From positions 1-10,227 of the forward strand of contig NWUY0303876091.1 in assembly GCA_004151065.3 (NCBI GenBank): a DNA stretch of 10,227 bases. Direction: 5' to 3'. Shown in pieces: positions 1-9,800 of this stretch. This DNA comes from Larix sibirica (Eukaryota > Streptophyta > Pinopsida > Pinales > Pinaceae). Made by a program: the position numbers and the translations under genes. The first letter of the stretch is position 1. Each line of letters begins with the position of its first letter. The notes beneath the pieces were generated by a model that did no database searches, was not told the DNA's origin, and worked only from the letters and a program-made list of their open reading frames with translations.

Positions 1-116
1 AAATAAGTCTATAACCATCAAGTATAGTACCGAAATGATGTTGCTGAATGCAGCGAAAAAACAACAAAATCTGCTACAGTCTGTCGAGTTACTTGAGGAT
101 AAAACCAAAATATATC

Positions 117-131
117 GGCTAGTTGTAGTAT
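117..131. repeat. Target-site duplication, left copy
   Basis: This is a 15-bp direct repeat identical to 1850-1864, directly abutting the poly(T) run on the left. The last T is shared with the tail, so the true length is 14 or 15. Confidence 0.85.
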
Positions 132-785
132 TTTTTTTTTTGTAAAATAAGTAAAACCTTTCTATTGACAAAATTTACAGAGTACAGAAAGGAACTTCAT
201 GAGTCTGTTTAGCAGTCAAACCACGAGTTTAGCATGCCCGAGGCTTACAACCATGAATCCTAGTGCTCCTCCCCCGGGAGGGAAAACAGAGCATACATAT
301 CAGCAAAATCTAGGCAACAAAACTAGGAACAGGATCTTTACAAAATGGAGTCTGCGTACTTAACAGAAAAAAGATAGTGATCCGTGTCGAGACCCGCCAC
401 CGTAGAACCATCCCATAACGCGAAACAAAATAGAAGCAAAACAGGAATTACCAGCATACCAGAACCCATGACAGGCAAGTGCTACTCCTTGGCCGGTGGA
501 GGGACTCCCGTCTCCCCAGTCGCACCACCGTCACGGGTCTCCTGTGATTGCTCTGCTAGTACAACATCGAAATAGCCCGTTTTGGGGAGGAATGGAATCC
601 CCAATTCCTTCCCGTTGACGTCAATTTTCATGTGGAGGAGGCGGGTATCAGAGTAAAGCTCTTTCCAGAATGCCAAGGGAATATCATCCCCACCCAACGT
701 CTCCTCTCTTTCCAGTAGAACTCTGCTCAACAACCCCTTAATGATCCAGTAAAGAGTCACAGTTTTTTCATAGAGCGCCTACCTT

Positions 786-1482
786 GCCCTTGATGACCTC
801 GGATCCTAGATCCAACTCTCCAAAGCAGCTTCATCTAGCGAAGGTGAATTTTTGAGAACTTCCTTCCAAACCCCGTTCTCCATCATCTCCAGGTCAGCCT
901 TGATTGACGGAGGGATGGACGCCCTATAGCGCCAAGCAGCCTGCATGACCCTGATTTGCTCACGGTTTGCCCGGTGTTTCCTTGAATTATCCACTTGCTC
1001 AACATTCTTGGTAGGTTCCATAATGCAGACGATGATGAACCAGCAACTACCACCAACCTCTGTCCCACCACCTTTCTGCTCCTTCTTGTTCAAGTTCATG
1101 TCTTCTCTCAAAGAACCACCAAGCTCATGGGTTGCCGTGCCCTTGAAGACCTCGGATCATGGATTCAACTCTCCAAAGCAGCTTCATCTAGCAAAGGTGA
1201 ATTTTCCAGAATTTCCTTCTAAAGCCCGTTCTCCATCATCTCCGGGTCGGCCCTGATTGACGGAGGGATGGACGCCCTGTAGTGCCAAGCAGCCTGCACG
1301 GCCCTGATCTGCTCACGGTTTCCTGACGTTTCCATGAATTATCCACTTGCTCAACATTCTTGGCAGGTTCCATAATGCAGACGATGATGAACCAGCAACT
1401 ACCGCCAACCTCTGTCCCACCACCTTTCTGCTCCTTCTTGTTCAAGTTCATGCCTTCTCTCAGAGAACCACCAAGCTCACGG
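786..1482. repeat. Tandem duplication, unit about 353 bp, two copies
   Basis: 786-1138 and 1139-1482 align along their whole length with an offset of 352-353 bases. Both begin GCCCTTGA.GACCTCGGATC and both contain TCCATAATGCAGACGATGAT and AACCTCTGTCCCACCACC. Differences are scattered substitutions and a few small indels, so the copies have had time to diverge. The second copy stops near 1482, where the sequence changes to GGCTTTTCTCTTTTGACG. On the minus strand the unit encodes MNLNKKEQKGGGTEVGG in both copies, but the frames drift apart afterwards. It lies inside the polyadenylated insertion. Confidence 0.9.
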
Positions 1483-1801
1483 CTTTTCTCTTTTGACGAG
1501 AGACCAACCTTGTTGCCTAAGTTATACCGGCTGGTAGGTGAAAGAGCCATTACTCTTGAGATGACATGCCAATAATGGCCTCTCATGCCAGCGCAAATCC
1601 CAGTTCTTTCCATAATAGTTTGCCGTCCCTTCCTACTGAGCTCCGTACTGATTTCAGTCGCCATTACAAAACTTGCCTGCTTCCTTGTACTATGCCGGAC
1701 TCGGTAAATCCCCCGCACGCTCTTACACCTTATCATAATCCTTTTACCACATGTTAACATTAAAACTCCTCCTTTGATGGCGTCCACCGAAGTTGCATGC
1801 C

Positions 1802-1820
1802 GAAGATGTGCCACATCTTC
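1802..1820. repeat. Perfect short inverted repeat near the 5' end of the insertion
   Basis: GAAGATGTG at 1802-1810 and CACATCTTC at 1812-1820 pair perfectly around one base. It lies about 30 bases from the 5' boundary of the retro-insertion. It could fold in the transcript. No function is claimed. Confidence 0.7.
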
Positions 1821-1849
1821 TTATTAGCTGGACTCACCCGCATCCAGCT

Positions 1850-1864
1850 GGCTAGTTGTAGTAT
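1850..1864. repeat. Target-site duplication, right copy
   Basis: It is identical to 117-131 and marks the 5' end of the minus-strand insertion. The flank to its right is probably LINE 3' untranslated sequence. Confidence 0.85.
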
Positions 1865-1897
1865 CTTAATCTTCATTGTTCTGAGAAATGGGAGGAT

Positions 1898-3165
1898 CTA
1901 ACCCCTCAATAAATGGCCTGTGGAAATATTCATAAAAAGTCCCATTCTGAAACTCTGCAATCTTAATGGGGTGCCTTCTTTGGAAAGTTGATCCGCAAGT
2001 GTGTTCTGCTCCCTGTAAACATGACGACAAACACAATAATCAAAAGTTTCCATAATGCGAAATTTCAAATACTTACTCCACCAAAGCATGCAAATACTGA
2101 TTGTGACATTTTGGGCCTTGTTTACCCAATTAACAACATTCATGGAGTCACCTTTTTTTCTTTTGCAAATAGAATCAGCAGTTTCAGAGCTATCAGCTCT
2201 CCATAGTTATTGGATCCATTCCCAAGCCCCATTTTGATCTTTACAAAATTGGAATCAGAAAAATATAGGACAGACCCACCTCCACAGCCCTGAGCCTGAG
2301 TGGTCCTATCGAAATAAGCCCACAGGACATCTTTGGTTATCTGTTCTTCTTGGATAATTCGAATTGTATGGGTATTCTTTGCCTGTGGAAAGTGAGAAAT
2401 GATATTTAAACATTGAAGAGAAATTAAATCAGGAATAGAAGGTTTATCCTGAAAAATGGCTCGGTTTCTAGCTAACCACACCCCACAAATAATAATGAGG
2501 GGAAGGGCTTTAATTCTCTTGAAGGTTGCATTTGAGGACCGTTCTTTCCAAGCAGATTCCATATTCAACCCAGTCCAAACACAATTTATGCCCAATCTAC
2601 GGATACAATCAGCCCAAATCAGACATGTAAACTAACAGGAGAGAAAGAGATGAGAGGCCGATTCGTCCTGAGCTTTGCACAAAGGACACCATTCTGGGCC
2701 TTCAATTTTCATCTGAGCCATTTTGTCCCATGTAGGAGCTTTGTTCTCAATCACACACCACAAGAAAATTTGAGCTTTTTGGGGACATTTTGCTTTCCAA
2801 ATAGCTTTCCACCACCCCTGCTGTTCATTAATCTACAAGTCTGAAATTAAATGAATATATCCCAATTTTGGAGTATAAGACCCATGTGGAGCATGCTTCC
2901 ATGTAAGCTCGTCTGCATGATCTGTTAGCTGGATATGAGATGTGTGTAGCGCCCTCAAAAAAGCAGGCCAGGTAACATCAAGCTCACCCACCAGCCCAAG
3001 ATTATGGGCGTCTTTCCATCCTTGTTGCCATAAGGACGATGATGCAGGGTCCACGATCTGATCTAGATGATAAATGCCTTGGATATGAAGCAGATGGGTC
3101 AGAGGTTGAGGCAGCAGATGTTGATTATTACAACCCGGCCAAGGTTCAGCCTCAATACAGACTAA
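1898..3165 (-). pseudogene. Plant LINE (non-LTR retrotransposon) ORF2, 3' part: zf-RVT and RNase H, broken
   Basis: Read on the minus strand, one frame from about 3165 encodes the linker after the reverse transcriptase (PQPLTHLLHIQGIYHLDQIV) and LTWKHAPHGSYTPKLGY. It then encodes a zf-RVT region (WWKAIWKAKCPQKAQIFLW, CPLC, HLFLSC) and an RNase H domain (VLYFSDSN, GLGNGSNNYGELIALKLL). Two in-frame TAG stops interrupt it, at 2833-2835 and 2632-2634. Near 2148-2155 the frame is lost. The −1 frame continues with GDSMNVVNWV and HVYREQNTLADQLSKEG to a stop near 1898. The RNase H acidic residues (FD, GEL, GDS, AD) are all present. Endonuclease and reverse transcriptase are missing, so this is a 5'-truncated copy, typical of LINE insertion. 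It lies antisense to the SAPS gene. The exact 5' truncation point, between about 3140 and 3205, is uncertain. Confidence 0.9.
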
Positions 3166-3204
3166 TATTGAGAACTTGTTATAAAAATTACTTAATAAAC
3201 ACAT

Positions 3205-3829
3205 TGCTTGGAGTTGTAAAATGCAGAGGTGTGTATGTGGAATTATAAAACAAACAAGTCATAGGGTGGGGACATGAAACAATCGAGTTAGAGTACTGCT
3301 CCATGAGGACACTGATGACTCACTGTCTATCATTGGCTTATTACTAATGTAAAATTGATTAACACTACCAAAACCAATCAAGGATCCATGAAACATTTGC
3401 AATTTTCTAGAAGGTTTAAGAAAGCCTTTAAGAGGATATTTTGTAATTAGGAAGAGTCTTAGAAACATTTATGCAGTTATATACATCAATTTAAACTGCT
3501 ACAGAATTGTCTGATTATTTATTGTCTTTTTCATATTGTTTGTTTTTATTTGTGGCATGTGTACAGTTAATTATTTTTGTTTTGATTAAATGTTACAAAA
3601 TTGATTGCATATTTGGTAGCCTTCAGACTTCTATAAAAATATTTTCTATTTTCTAGAATTGGCTGATATGGTCGCTTATGCTTTGCAGCACGCAGTCTGA
3701 CATCTTTCACTTTCATTTTTTTTTAATATTGTCACTGCTAGAATATTTTTTGATTGGCAAGGTTTGCTTACCTTATTTGACTTTTACTTTGCTTGATTTC
3801 ATATAATGATACTTTTCTCATATATTCAG
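3205..3829. other. AT-rich intron sequence, no recognised gene
   Basis: This stretch lies between the truncated LINE end and the first visible SAPS exon. It is AT-rich, with long T runs and a pyrimidine-rich 3' end leading to the acceptor at 3828-3829. Short open frames here have no family resemblance. I see no repeat or RNA gene in it. Confidence 0.7.
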
Positions 3830-3889
3830 GCACGCCAAGAGATATTTCGTAAATTGGTTGACTTAATTGGTATCACATCCATCACAGAG
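3830..3889 (+). CDS. SAPS gene exon (first visible), 20 codons
   Basis: The acceptor is TATATTCAG ending at 3829 and the donor is GTATTCC at 3890. The exon is phase 0 at both ends and reads ARQEIFRKLVDLIGITSITE, the helix before the IRLVGADD motif in SAPS proteins. No upstream SAPS exon can be recognised between 1 and 3829, so the previous exon is probably left of the window. Confidence 0.93.
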
Positions 3890-6800
3890 GTATTCCGTTC
3901 TCTCTGTACATAGATCTCAGGAATTAGTTTGTCATAAATATTAGTAACTGGTAAGTTGTAACAGTGATGATTTTGCAGTTTGTAAATTGCTATCTAGCAT
4001 ACATCTTTTTATTGCGATATTTTGCCCTCATTTATTCAATAATTTGTTGCAATATCCTCGTTTCTTTAGTTTGCTAGAAATATCAATGTTGTCATATTTT
4101 GCTGCAAATGTTCATGTTTACTTCTTTATTTGTTATTATCTGAGCAGGTATTCCAATTTTGCTTCAAAATGTGTCTAATTAAGAACTTCATCTTATATAC
4201 AGATTTTAATTCGTCTAGTTGGAGCAGATGATCATATGTATACCGATGATGCTATGCAATGGCTAGCTGATACTGACTTGCTTGAAATGATTGTAGACAA
4301 GTTGAGTTCACCTGTAAGTATGTTGGATGATGTGTAGCTGGTCTTGGATTCTTAAGTCTTTCCTCCAGAAAGAAACAAGTGTATATTTGCTAGGCACTAT
4401 ATCTCTGGTGTCTTCGGTGTGTATATAGATGGATTATAGTGATGTGCTTAACAGTCCCATTAACTGCTTTTTAGCTTCCAGTAGACAATAATTGAATCAT
4501 TCTTTTTTTTTCAAATCTCAGATTCTCTGTTATGTTTGTGATTTAGTTTGGTGTTAATATATTTTGTGGTTAAGAGTGTCAAGCATGTTCACTAATTTAG
4601 TTTGTTGGTTATATTGCAAAGCAGAATTCCCCTGAAGTACATACCAATGCTGCAGAAACTCTTTGTACGATAACACGTTTAGCTCCTTCTGCCCTGGCTT
4701 CAAAGCTTTCAAGCCCAAGGTTTGGAGTGCAGCAATGCTTTTGATTGTAAAAATTGTTATTTTTTACTGTTATCTATAACTGTGTTGACACATTTCCTCA
4801 TATGTGTAGCTTTGTGGGAAGGCTTTTTCATCATGCGTTGGAAGATTCAGAGTCAAAATCTACTCTAGTGCATTCATTATCTGTCTGTATCTCGGTATTG
4901 GATCCAAAGAGAGCAGCAACAATGGCAGCAGCTGCTGCATCCCGTGGTCATATCACTGAGCCAGAATTCACTGCAAATCCTGAGACTGTGGATGGCATGT
5001 TGCAGACACTTGGTAAGTTTTAGTGGCTAGCATTTTTTAGTTATAAATTTAAAATTTTGATTTGATTTGTGTGAGTGCTTTATTTATTTCCCTGAGAGGT
5101 ACATTTTACACCAAGGCACTCTTCCATCAAAATTGTACTTGTGCCTTGCCCTAACTGTTTACTGATGGCTTTTGTGGGAATTGAACCTTGGTAGGCTGCC
5201 AGAGATGCTGCTACACTAAACCACGACCATATTGGTGTCAAGCAGAAATTTATCTAAAGCAATTCTACTTTACTTCTTCTATACTCCTTTAGATAGAAGA
5301 AGTAAAGTAGAATATTTATCTAAAGCACATGCTTTTGGATATTTTGTTTCTTTCAGCTTGTTGAGTTCACTACTACAAAAGTATTTCAAAGCTGTAGGAG
5401 ATGGTTAAAGTCTTTAAAGCATTTATTGGACTTTGTGGATGTTAGAGCTGTTGCATTGTTTGAGTTGGGATTTTGTGGGGGCCATCTAATTTTCATTAGC
5501 TCATTCAATGTTAAGGGGGCACCCTTCCATTGGCTTACGTTGGGTATGATGATCTAATTAAAGGCTTGATTGTTAAGGTGTGTCTTTTTGTTGTCTCTGC
5601 AAATCATGAGTCTGGCAAATTTGGTGTATAAATGATGTTAAGATGGAATTCAAAAACATTTTGTCATGTTAATGTATATTTTTGGAATTAGTCTCTTGAT
5701 TGCTGCCATAATTTTTTAACCTCTTGGGTCCTCTCCCCGGTCTTCCCTGGAATACTTGGACGGAGGGCAGCTCAACCACCAGGCAAAATAGCAGCTGGTA
5801 ACCATGGGGCACACAACTGAACCATGGCCTCTTCTTTGGCAAGGTCCCTTGGGTGGATGGTTCACTTTTGATGGGTCGCTAAGAGAGGTGGATGTATAAT
5901 TTGAATAGTATTATGTGGGTTTGAGAAGCTTTAGGTAGCTTTGATTGCTAAGTTTGAATAGAGGGATCCAGGTTATCCATGGCATCCTTCAAGTAGTGGG
6001 CCTCTAACAGGTACAGCGGTATGTAGGAACAATGTTGGAACACTGGAAACATTTTACAAGATTGGTCCGATAGAGTTCTGAACCAACAATTAGTATGAAT
6101 CCCGTCATGGACTGAAAGTTATCTATTGTGCAAAATTCGCCCAGTAGTTGCACCCGGTCTCATCCATTGAAATGCACAACCCCATTGGCCATCATCATTG
6201 CCGGGACTTCCACAGAGTCTCAGATGTGGCAAATAACATTGTTGGCTGCATTAATGCAGCAACATGTCATCGGGGAGCTTTGAACCCAGTTCCAAGCACT
6301 GAAAATGCTTTGGTTTAGCCACTTGGTCACAGCTTGTTTGATATTTTGTTTGATTTTTAATACTTCGGATTCTCAGAATGTGTTCAACAGAGTGCCATTA
6401 TTGGCCTCAGTGAGCAGAGAAGACATTGGCACATGCAGAGAAGGTACATTTGCAGGTACTGGCAGGTGTGCAGTTCCATACAGCAGCATGGCAACATTAC
6501 TCAAGCAGAGGTTCCGTACATATCCATCCAGCAGCGAATGAATGTGGATCACTGACATTTATTTAGGAGAGAGAGAGGGCTAGAGGGTGCATACATGTGC
6601 CATCCTCAAGATACTTTCAGGTTTCAGTATTCCAAGTTTAGCAGTTTGCTTTTACTAGTTGCTTTTGTGGTTGAGGAAAGCATGTTCCAGATTGGAACTA
6701 CTGTCTCTGTTTGGCTTCATTTAGATGCTATTTCCAGTTAAATGCTATTTCCAGTTTTAGCAGTTCAGTTGTATTTTTGCATGCACATGAGTTAAGAGAG

Positions 6801-9800
6801 TCCTGATCTCTAGGAGATAGCAGGCCTGCATGTCTAGCATATTCTCCACTTGAGTCACTCCTTATTGACTCTCTATCCATGCAGGGAGGCACACTAGTTA
6901 AAGTAGTATTTGGCTTTAGTCTAGTAGGCACCATTGTGCATGTTTAGGTTTGGTGTACTCGAAATTCTCTTTGTCCATAAAGGTGGTACAAGATGGACCT
7001 TTTGAGTTGCGTGACCATTATTATTTTAGAGTGTAGTACCATGACCATTATTATTTTACAGTGTAGTAGCTTACTGTTTTTCCTGTGCATGAATAGATGG
7101 AGTTGCATATTTAAAACTCAGATCTTTTGAGCATGTTTACTGTGTGTTAGTACTTAGTGTTAGTAATCTCCAGTAGTGTGTATCAGAATTGTATTTAAGT
7201 TACAGCAGATTCAATGGAAGGCTAAGGATTTTCGATTTCCTACGGTTATAATGTGTATTTTAAGTGCAGATCTGACTGCCATGGTTGAGAAATTTAACAA
7301 GGTATCAGAGCAGTGTATCTGAAGCATTCTAGAATTCTGTGTCTTTAGTGATCAGCCTTGCAGGAAAGAGTGGTTGGAGGGTTTTGGTGGGCAATATGTC
7401 TAGGATTCAGTGATTGTTGCAGAAATGTCCCAGTGTTTGGCATGTGGATTTGAGAAGGGTCGTGGGTTGTGAATCGTGATACTTTAGTTGGTCCAACGAA
7501 GAGGTTGATGCTTGTTTAATGGAGTTTGCAGTAATGGTTATTGCTAGTGTGTGAGGGTCACCTGTTCGAGGGTGCCTTAACAGGAGTGTGAATGTACTGA
7601 GGATGATGTTCTCGAGGAACAAGCTCATCATGGCATACGTTCGCAGGAATGGTAGAATAGCAAGCTATCTAATGAAGCTAGTAGAGTTGAGAGACAATCT
7701 TGGTGCAGTTGGTGGAGAAGTGAAAGATTATGAGTTAGTTCAGATTGCTCCCATTGGCTTCCGTTCACCTTGGTACAACTTTGTCTAGGTTATTTGTGGT
7801 CGGTGAAAGTTACTTGACTTTGATCAGTTGTGGGATGCTTTGCCTGGAGCTAAGATGATTACAACAAGTCTGTACTAGTTACAAGGATGAAAATGATGTA
7901 CTAGACCTAGCTCTCATTGGGAGACAAAAAGAGAAGAGGCATGAAAGGACTTGGGAAGGGATAGAAGATAAAAGAGGGAATCTGATTATGACTGTTAGGG
8001 GAAGAAAGACTCGAGTCATATCAAGTGCTTCATGTGCACAAGCATAGTCACTATGCCTCTTACTGTCCTGAGAGGAAGAAGGGAAAGGGTAAGCAACAAA
8101 TTCTTCAACAAGTTTCAAGAGCAAGAGTAGGGATTGCTTGTGGAGTGGGGGGATGATGCCAAGTATCATGTGAAGCGATTGGACTCCACATCTTTCCAGA
8201 TGCCTTCAGGGAATCTTTTCGAGTTAAATTTTGTCTTGAATGTTCTTGATTTAATGTGCCTGCTTGCAGTGTTTTGCATGACAATCTTACAATGTTTTGC
8301 TGAGTCTGATGGTCAACAAGTCACCATCAGAGATATTAACCCTGGCTTTGGTTGAGTTTGGTCAAAGAAGTAAAACAGGGTGGCCTTTACATGTTACTCG
8401 CAGATCTAGTAGGGCAGATATGGCAGGATGCCCTGATGGAGGAGGGATCCTCCAGCCTTGAAGAGATGGTTACAGAACTGACTGGAATCAGTGATTGATT
8501 ACTTGACTGCAGCTGATGGGAGTATGGAAGAGTACCAGGATAAGGTCGTCACCGAATGATTCTGTCAAGAAGAGGGAGCTGATCTTGATGAGACTCTTAT
8601 CACAGATCCATAGAGCAGATATGGCAGGATGCCATCCTCAAGATATTTATTTTTTTCAGCAGTTCCATGTTTAGTAGTCTGTTCTTGTTAGTTGCTTTTA
8701 CAGTTTGAAAAAAAATAAGTTCCAGGTTTAGAACTAGTAGTAGTGTTTCAGTTTCCCTTCAGTTTCCCTTCAGTTAGAAACTTAGATGCTATTTCCAGTT
8801 TGCTGTGGTCAAAATGTTATCCGAATTGGTTCTTTTCCGTCTGCTCAAAATATTGGTAAGGGAAACTGGCAGTTTGACCTGAAATTTGGCAAGAATTGTT
8901 TTGAATTGATGGAGTTGCAGATATCAATCATTAACATTGCAAAATCAGGTTGCATTGGGGATATTCAAAGGCACAAAAAATGATGATTTCAACAATCCCG
9001 AATAGCAATTTTTTGGCAAAGATTTTATCACTGGATCCTGGTGATGACAAACCAGAAAAGTTATATTGTAGAATGTTTAGCCTTCTTTCCAGTTTTAGCA
9101 GTACAGTTCTATTTTTGCATGCACAGTCAGTTAAAAGAGTGCTGATCCCTAGGGACTGGTTGCATGATGGTAGTTGGATTAGTTTCAGATCTCAAGGAGA
9201 TAAGCAGGCAGGCTTGCTTGCCTAAGATATTCTCCAGTTGAGATGCACTCTTTACTGGCTTTCCTGTCAATGCAGTGAGGCTCACTAGTTAAGTAGGGAT
9301 TGACTTAGTCTAGTAGGCACCATTATGCATGTGCCTAGATTCATTGTACTTGCCATTCTCCTAGTTTATAAAAGAGGTAGAGGGAGATTTTCTGTGTGTG
9401 TTTGTACTTTATGTTGCTGTTGGTAATTTCCAGCAGTATGTCTAGCAGAATTTGTATTTATGTTAAAGCAGTTTTGAGTGAATGTTAAGGATTTGATTTC
9501 CTAGATTAGGGTTTGTCTCCAAGTGCAGTTCTCACTACCATGATGTAATGTTCTTGTTGCTGATTTAAACTCTTCACTTGCTAATTTCCAGTTGTTTTGT
9601 TGATTATTTAGGTGACTTGCTGAAGCTGTTGGACGTGTCCTCCGATGAAAATATTTTACCAACCACATATGGTGAACTTCGGCCTCCTCTTGGAAAACAT
9701 CGTCTAAAGGTTAGATATTTGCCAACAAATGTGCTCTATAATTTAGATCCGGATCCATGCTAGTATTTTCTTCTGGTTATATCTTCTAGTGGGGGCAATT

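Larger units (their letters stand above)
132..1849 (-). mobile_element. Polyadenylated retro-insertion of unknown origin, nested next to the LINE remnant
   Basis: GGCTAGTTGTAGTAT occurs at 117-131 and again at 1850-1864, bracketing 1.72 kb. A run of 11 T begins at 131, just inside the left copy. Read on the minus strand, the insert therefore starts at 1849 and ends in a poly(A) tail, preceded by an AT-rich 3' end with an AATAGA-like signal. Target-site duplication plus poly(A) is the signature of LINE-machinery retrotransposition. The content could be a processed transcript, a truncated LINE or a non-autonomous element. Minus-strand open stretches at 1236-1814, 806-1111 and 482-760 resemble no family I know. 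The right duplication lies 34 bases beyond the LINE stop codon. The insertion therefore probably landed in the LINE's 3' untranslated region and is younger than it. Confidence 0.8.
6598..9571 (+). mobile_element. Decayed Ty1/copia LTR retrotransposon in the SAPS gene intron
   Basis: Two diverged direct repeats (6598-7299 and 8630-9571) both begin TGCCATCCTCAAGATA. They share ordered blocks such as GATGCTATTTCCAGTT, ATTTTTGCATGCACA, TAGTCTAGTAGGCACCATT and AAGTGCAG. The first is followed at once by AGGTATCAGAGC, one base off the plant initiator tRNA-Met primer-binding site. The inner 1.3 kb holds fragments of copia Gag and the region upstream of integrase, but no integrase, reverse transcriptase or RNase H. 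The element is therefore an internally deleted, non-autonomous relic. LTR divergence points to an old insertion. It has the same orientation as the gene. No matching 5-bp target duplication was found at the ends as drawn, so the right end may be off by a few bases. Confidence 0.88.

Noticed and set aside
1-116. Possible LINE 3' tail at the left edge.
   Set aside because: It may be the LINE's displaced 3' untranslated end beyond the nested insertion, but no poly(T) tail or second LINE target duplication is visible, so it was not annotated.
945-1575. Open frames on the + strand (945-1256, 995-1222, 1360-1575).
   Set aside because: They are antisense shadows of the tandem-duplicated insertion, whose poly(A) end shows transcription from the minus strand.
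3259-3468. 69-codon minus-strand open frame next to the LINE remnant.
   Set aside because: I considered it as more of the LINE, but no reverse transcriptase or endonuclease motif is visible and it does not continue the LINE frame.
6305-6541. 78-codon + strand open frame with a hydrophobic, signal-peptide-like start.
   Set aside because: It lies inside an intron of a supported gene, has no recognised similarity and sits in AT-rich repeat-like sequence. The hydrophobic start comes from T-rich codons and is likely chance.
7879-8169. 96-codon minus-strand open frame.
   Set aside because: It is antisense to the copia Gag remnant, which is recognised on the + strand.
8950-9225. 91-codon + strand open frame across the 3' LTR.
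   Set aside because: It crosses the boundary between the 284-bp insert and LTR sequence at 9086, so it is not a single ancestral coding unit.
6593-9576. 5-bp target-site duplication for the copia element.
   Set aside because: The bases before 6598 (ACATG) do not match those after 9571 (CTTCA), and no nearby shift gives a convincing match.
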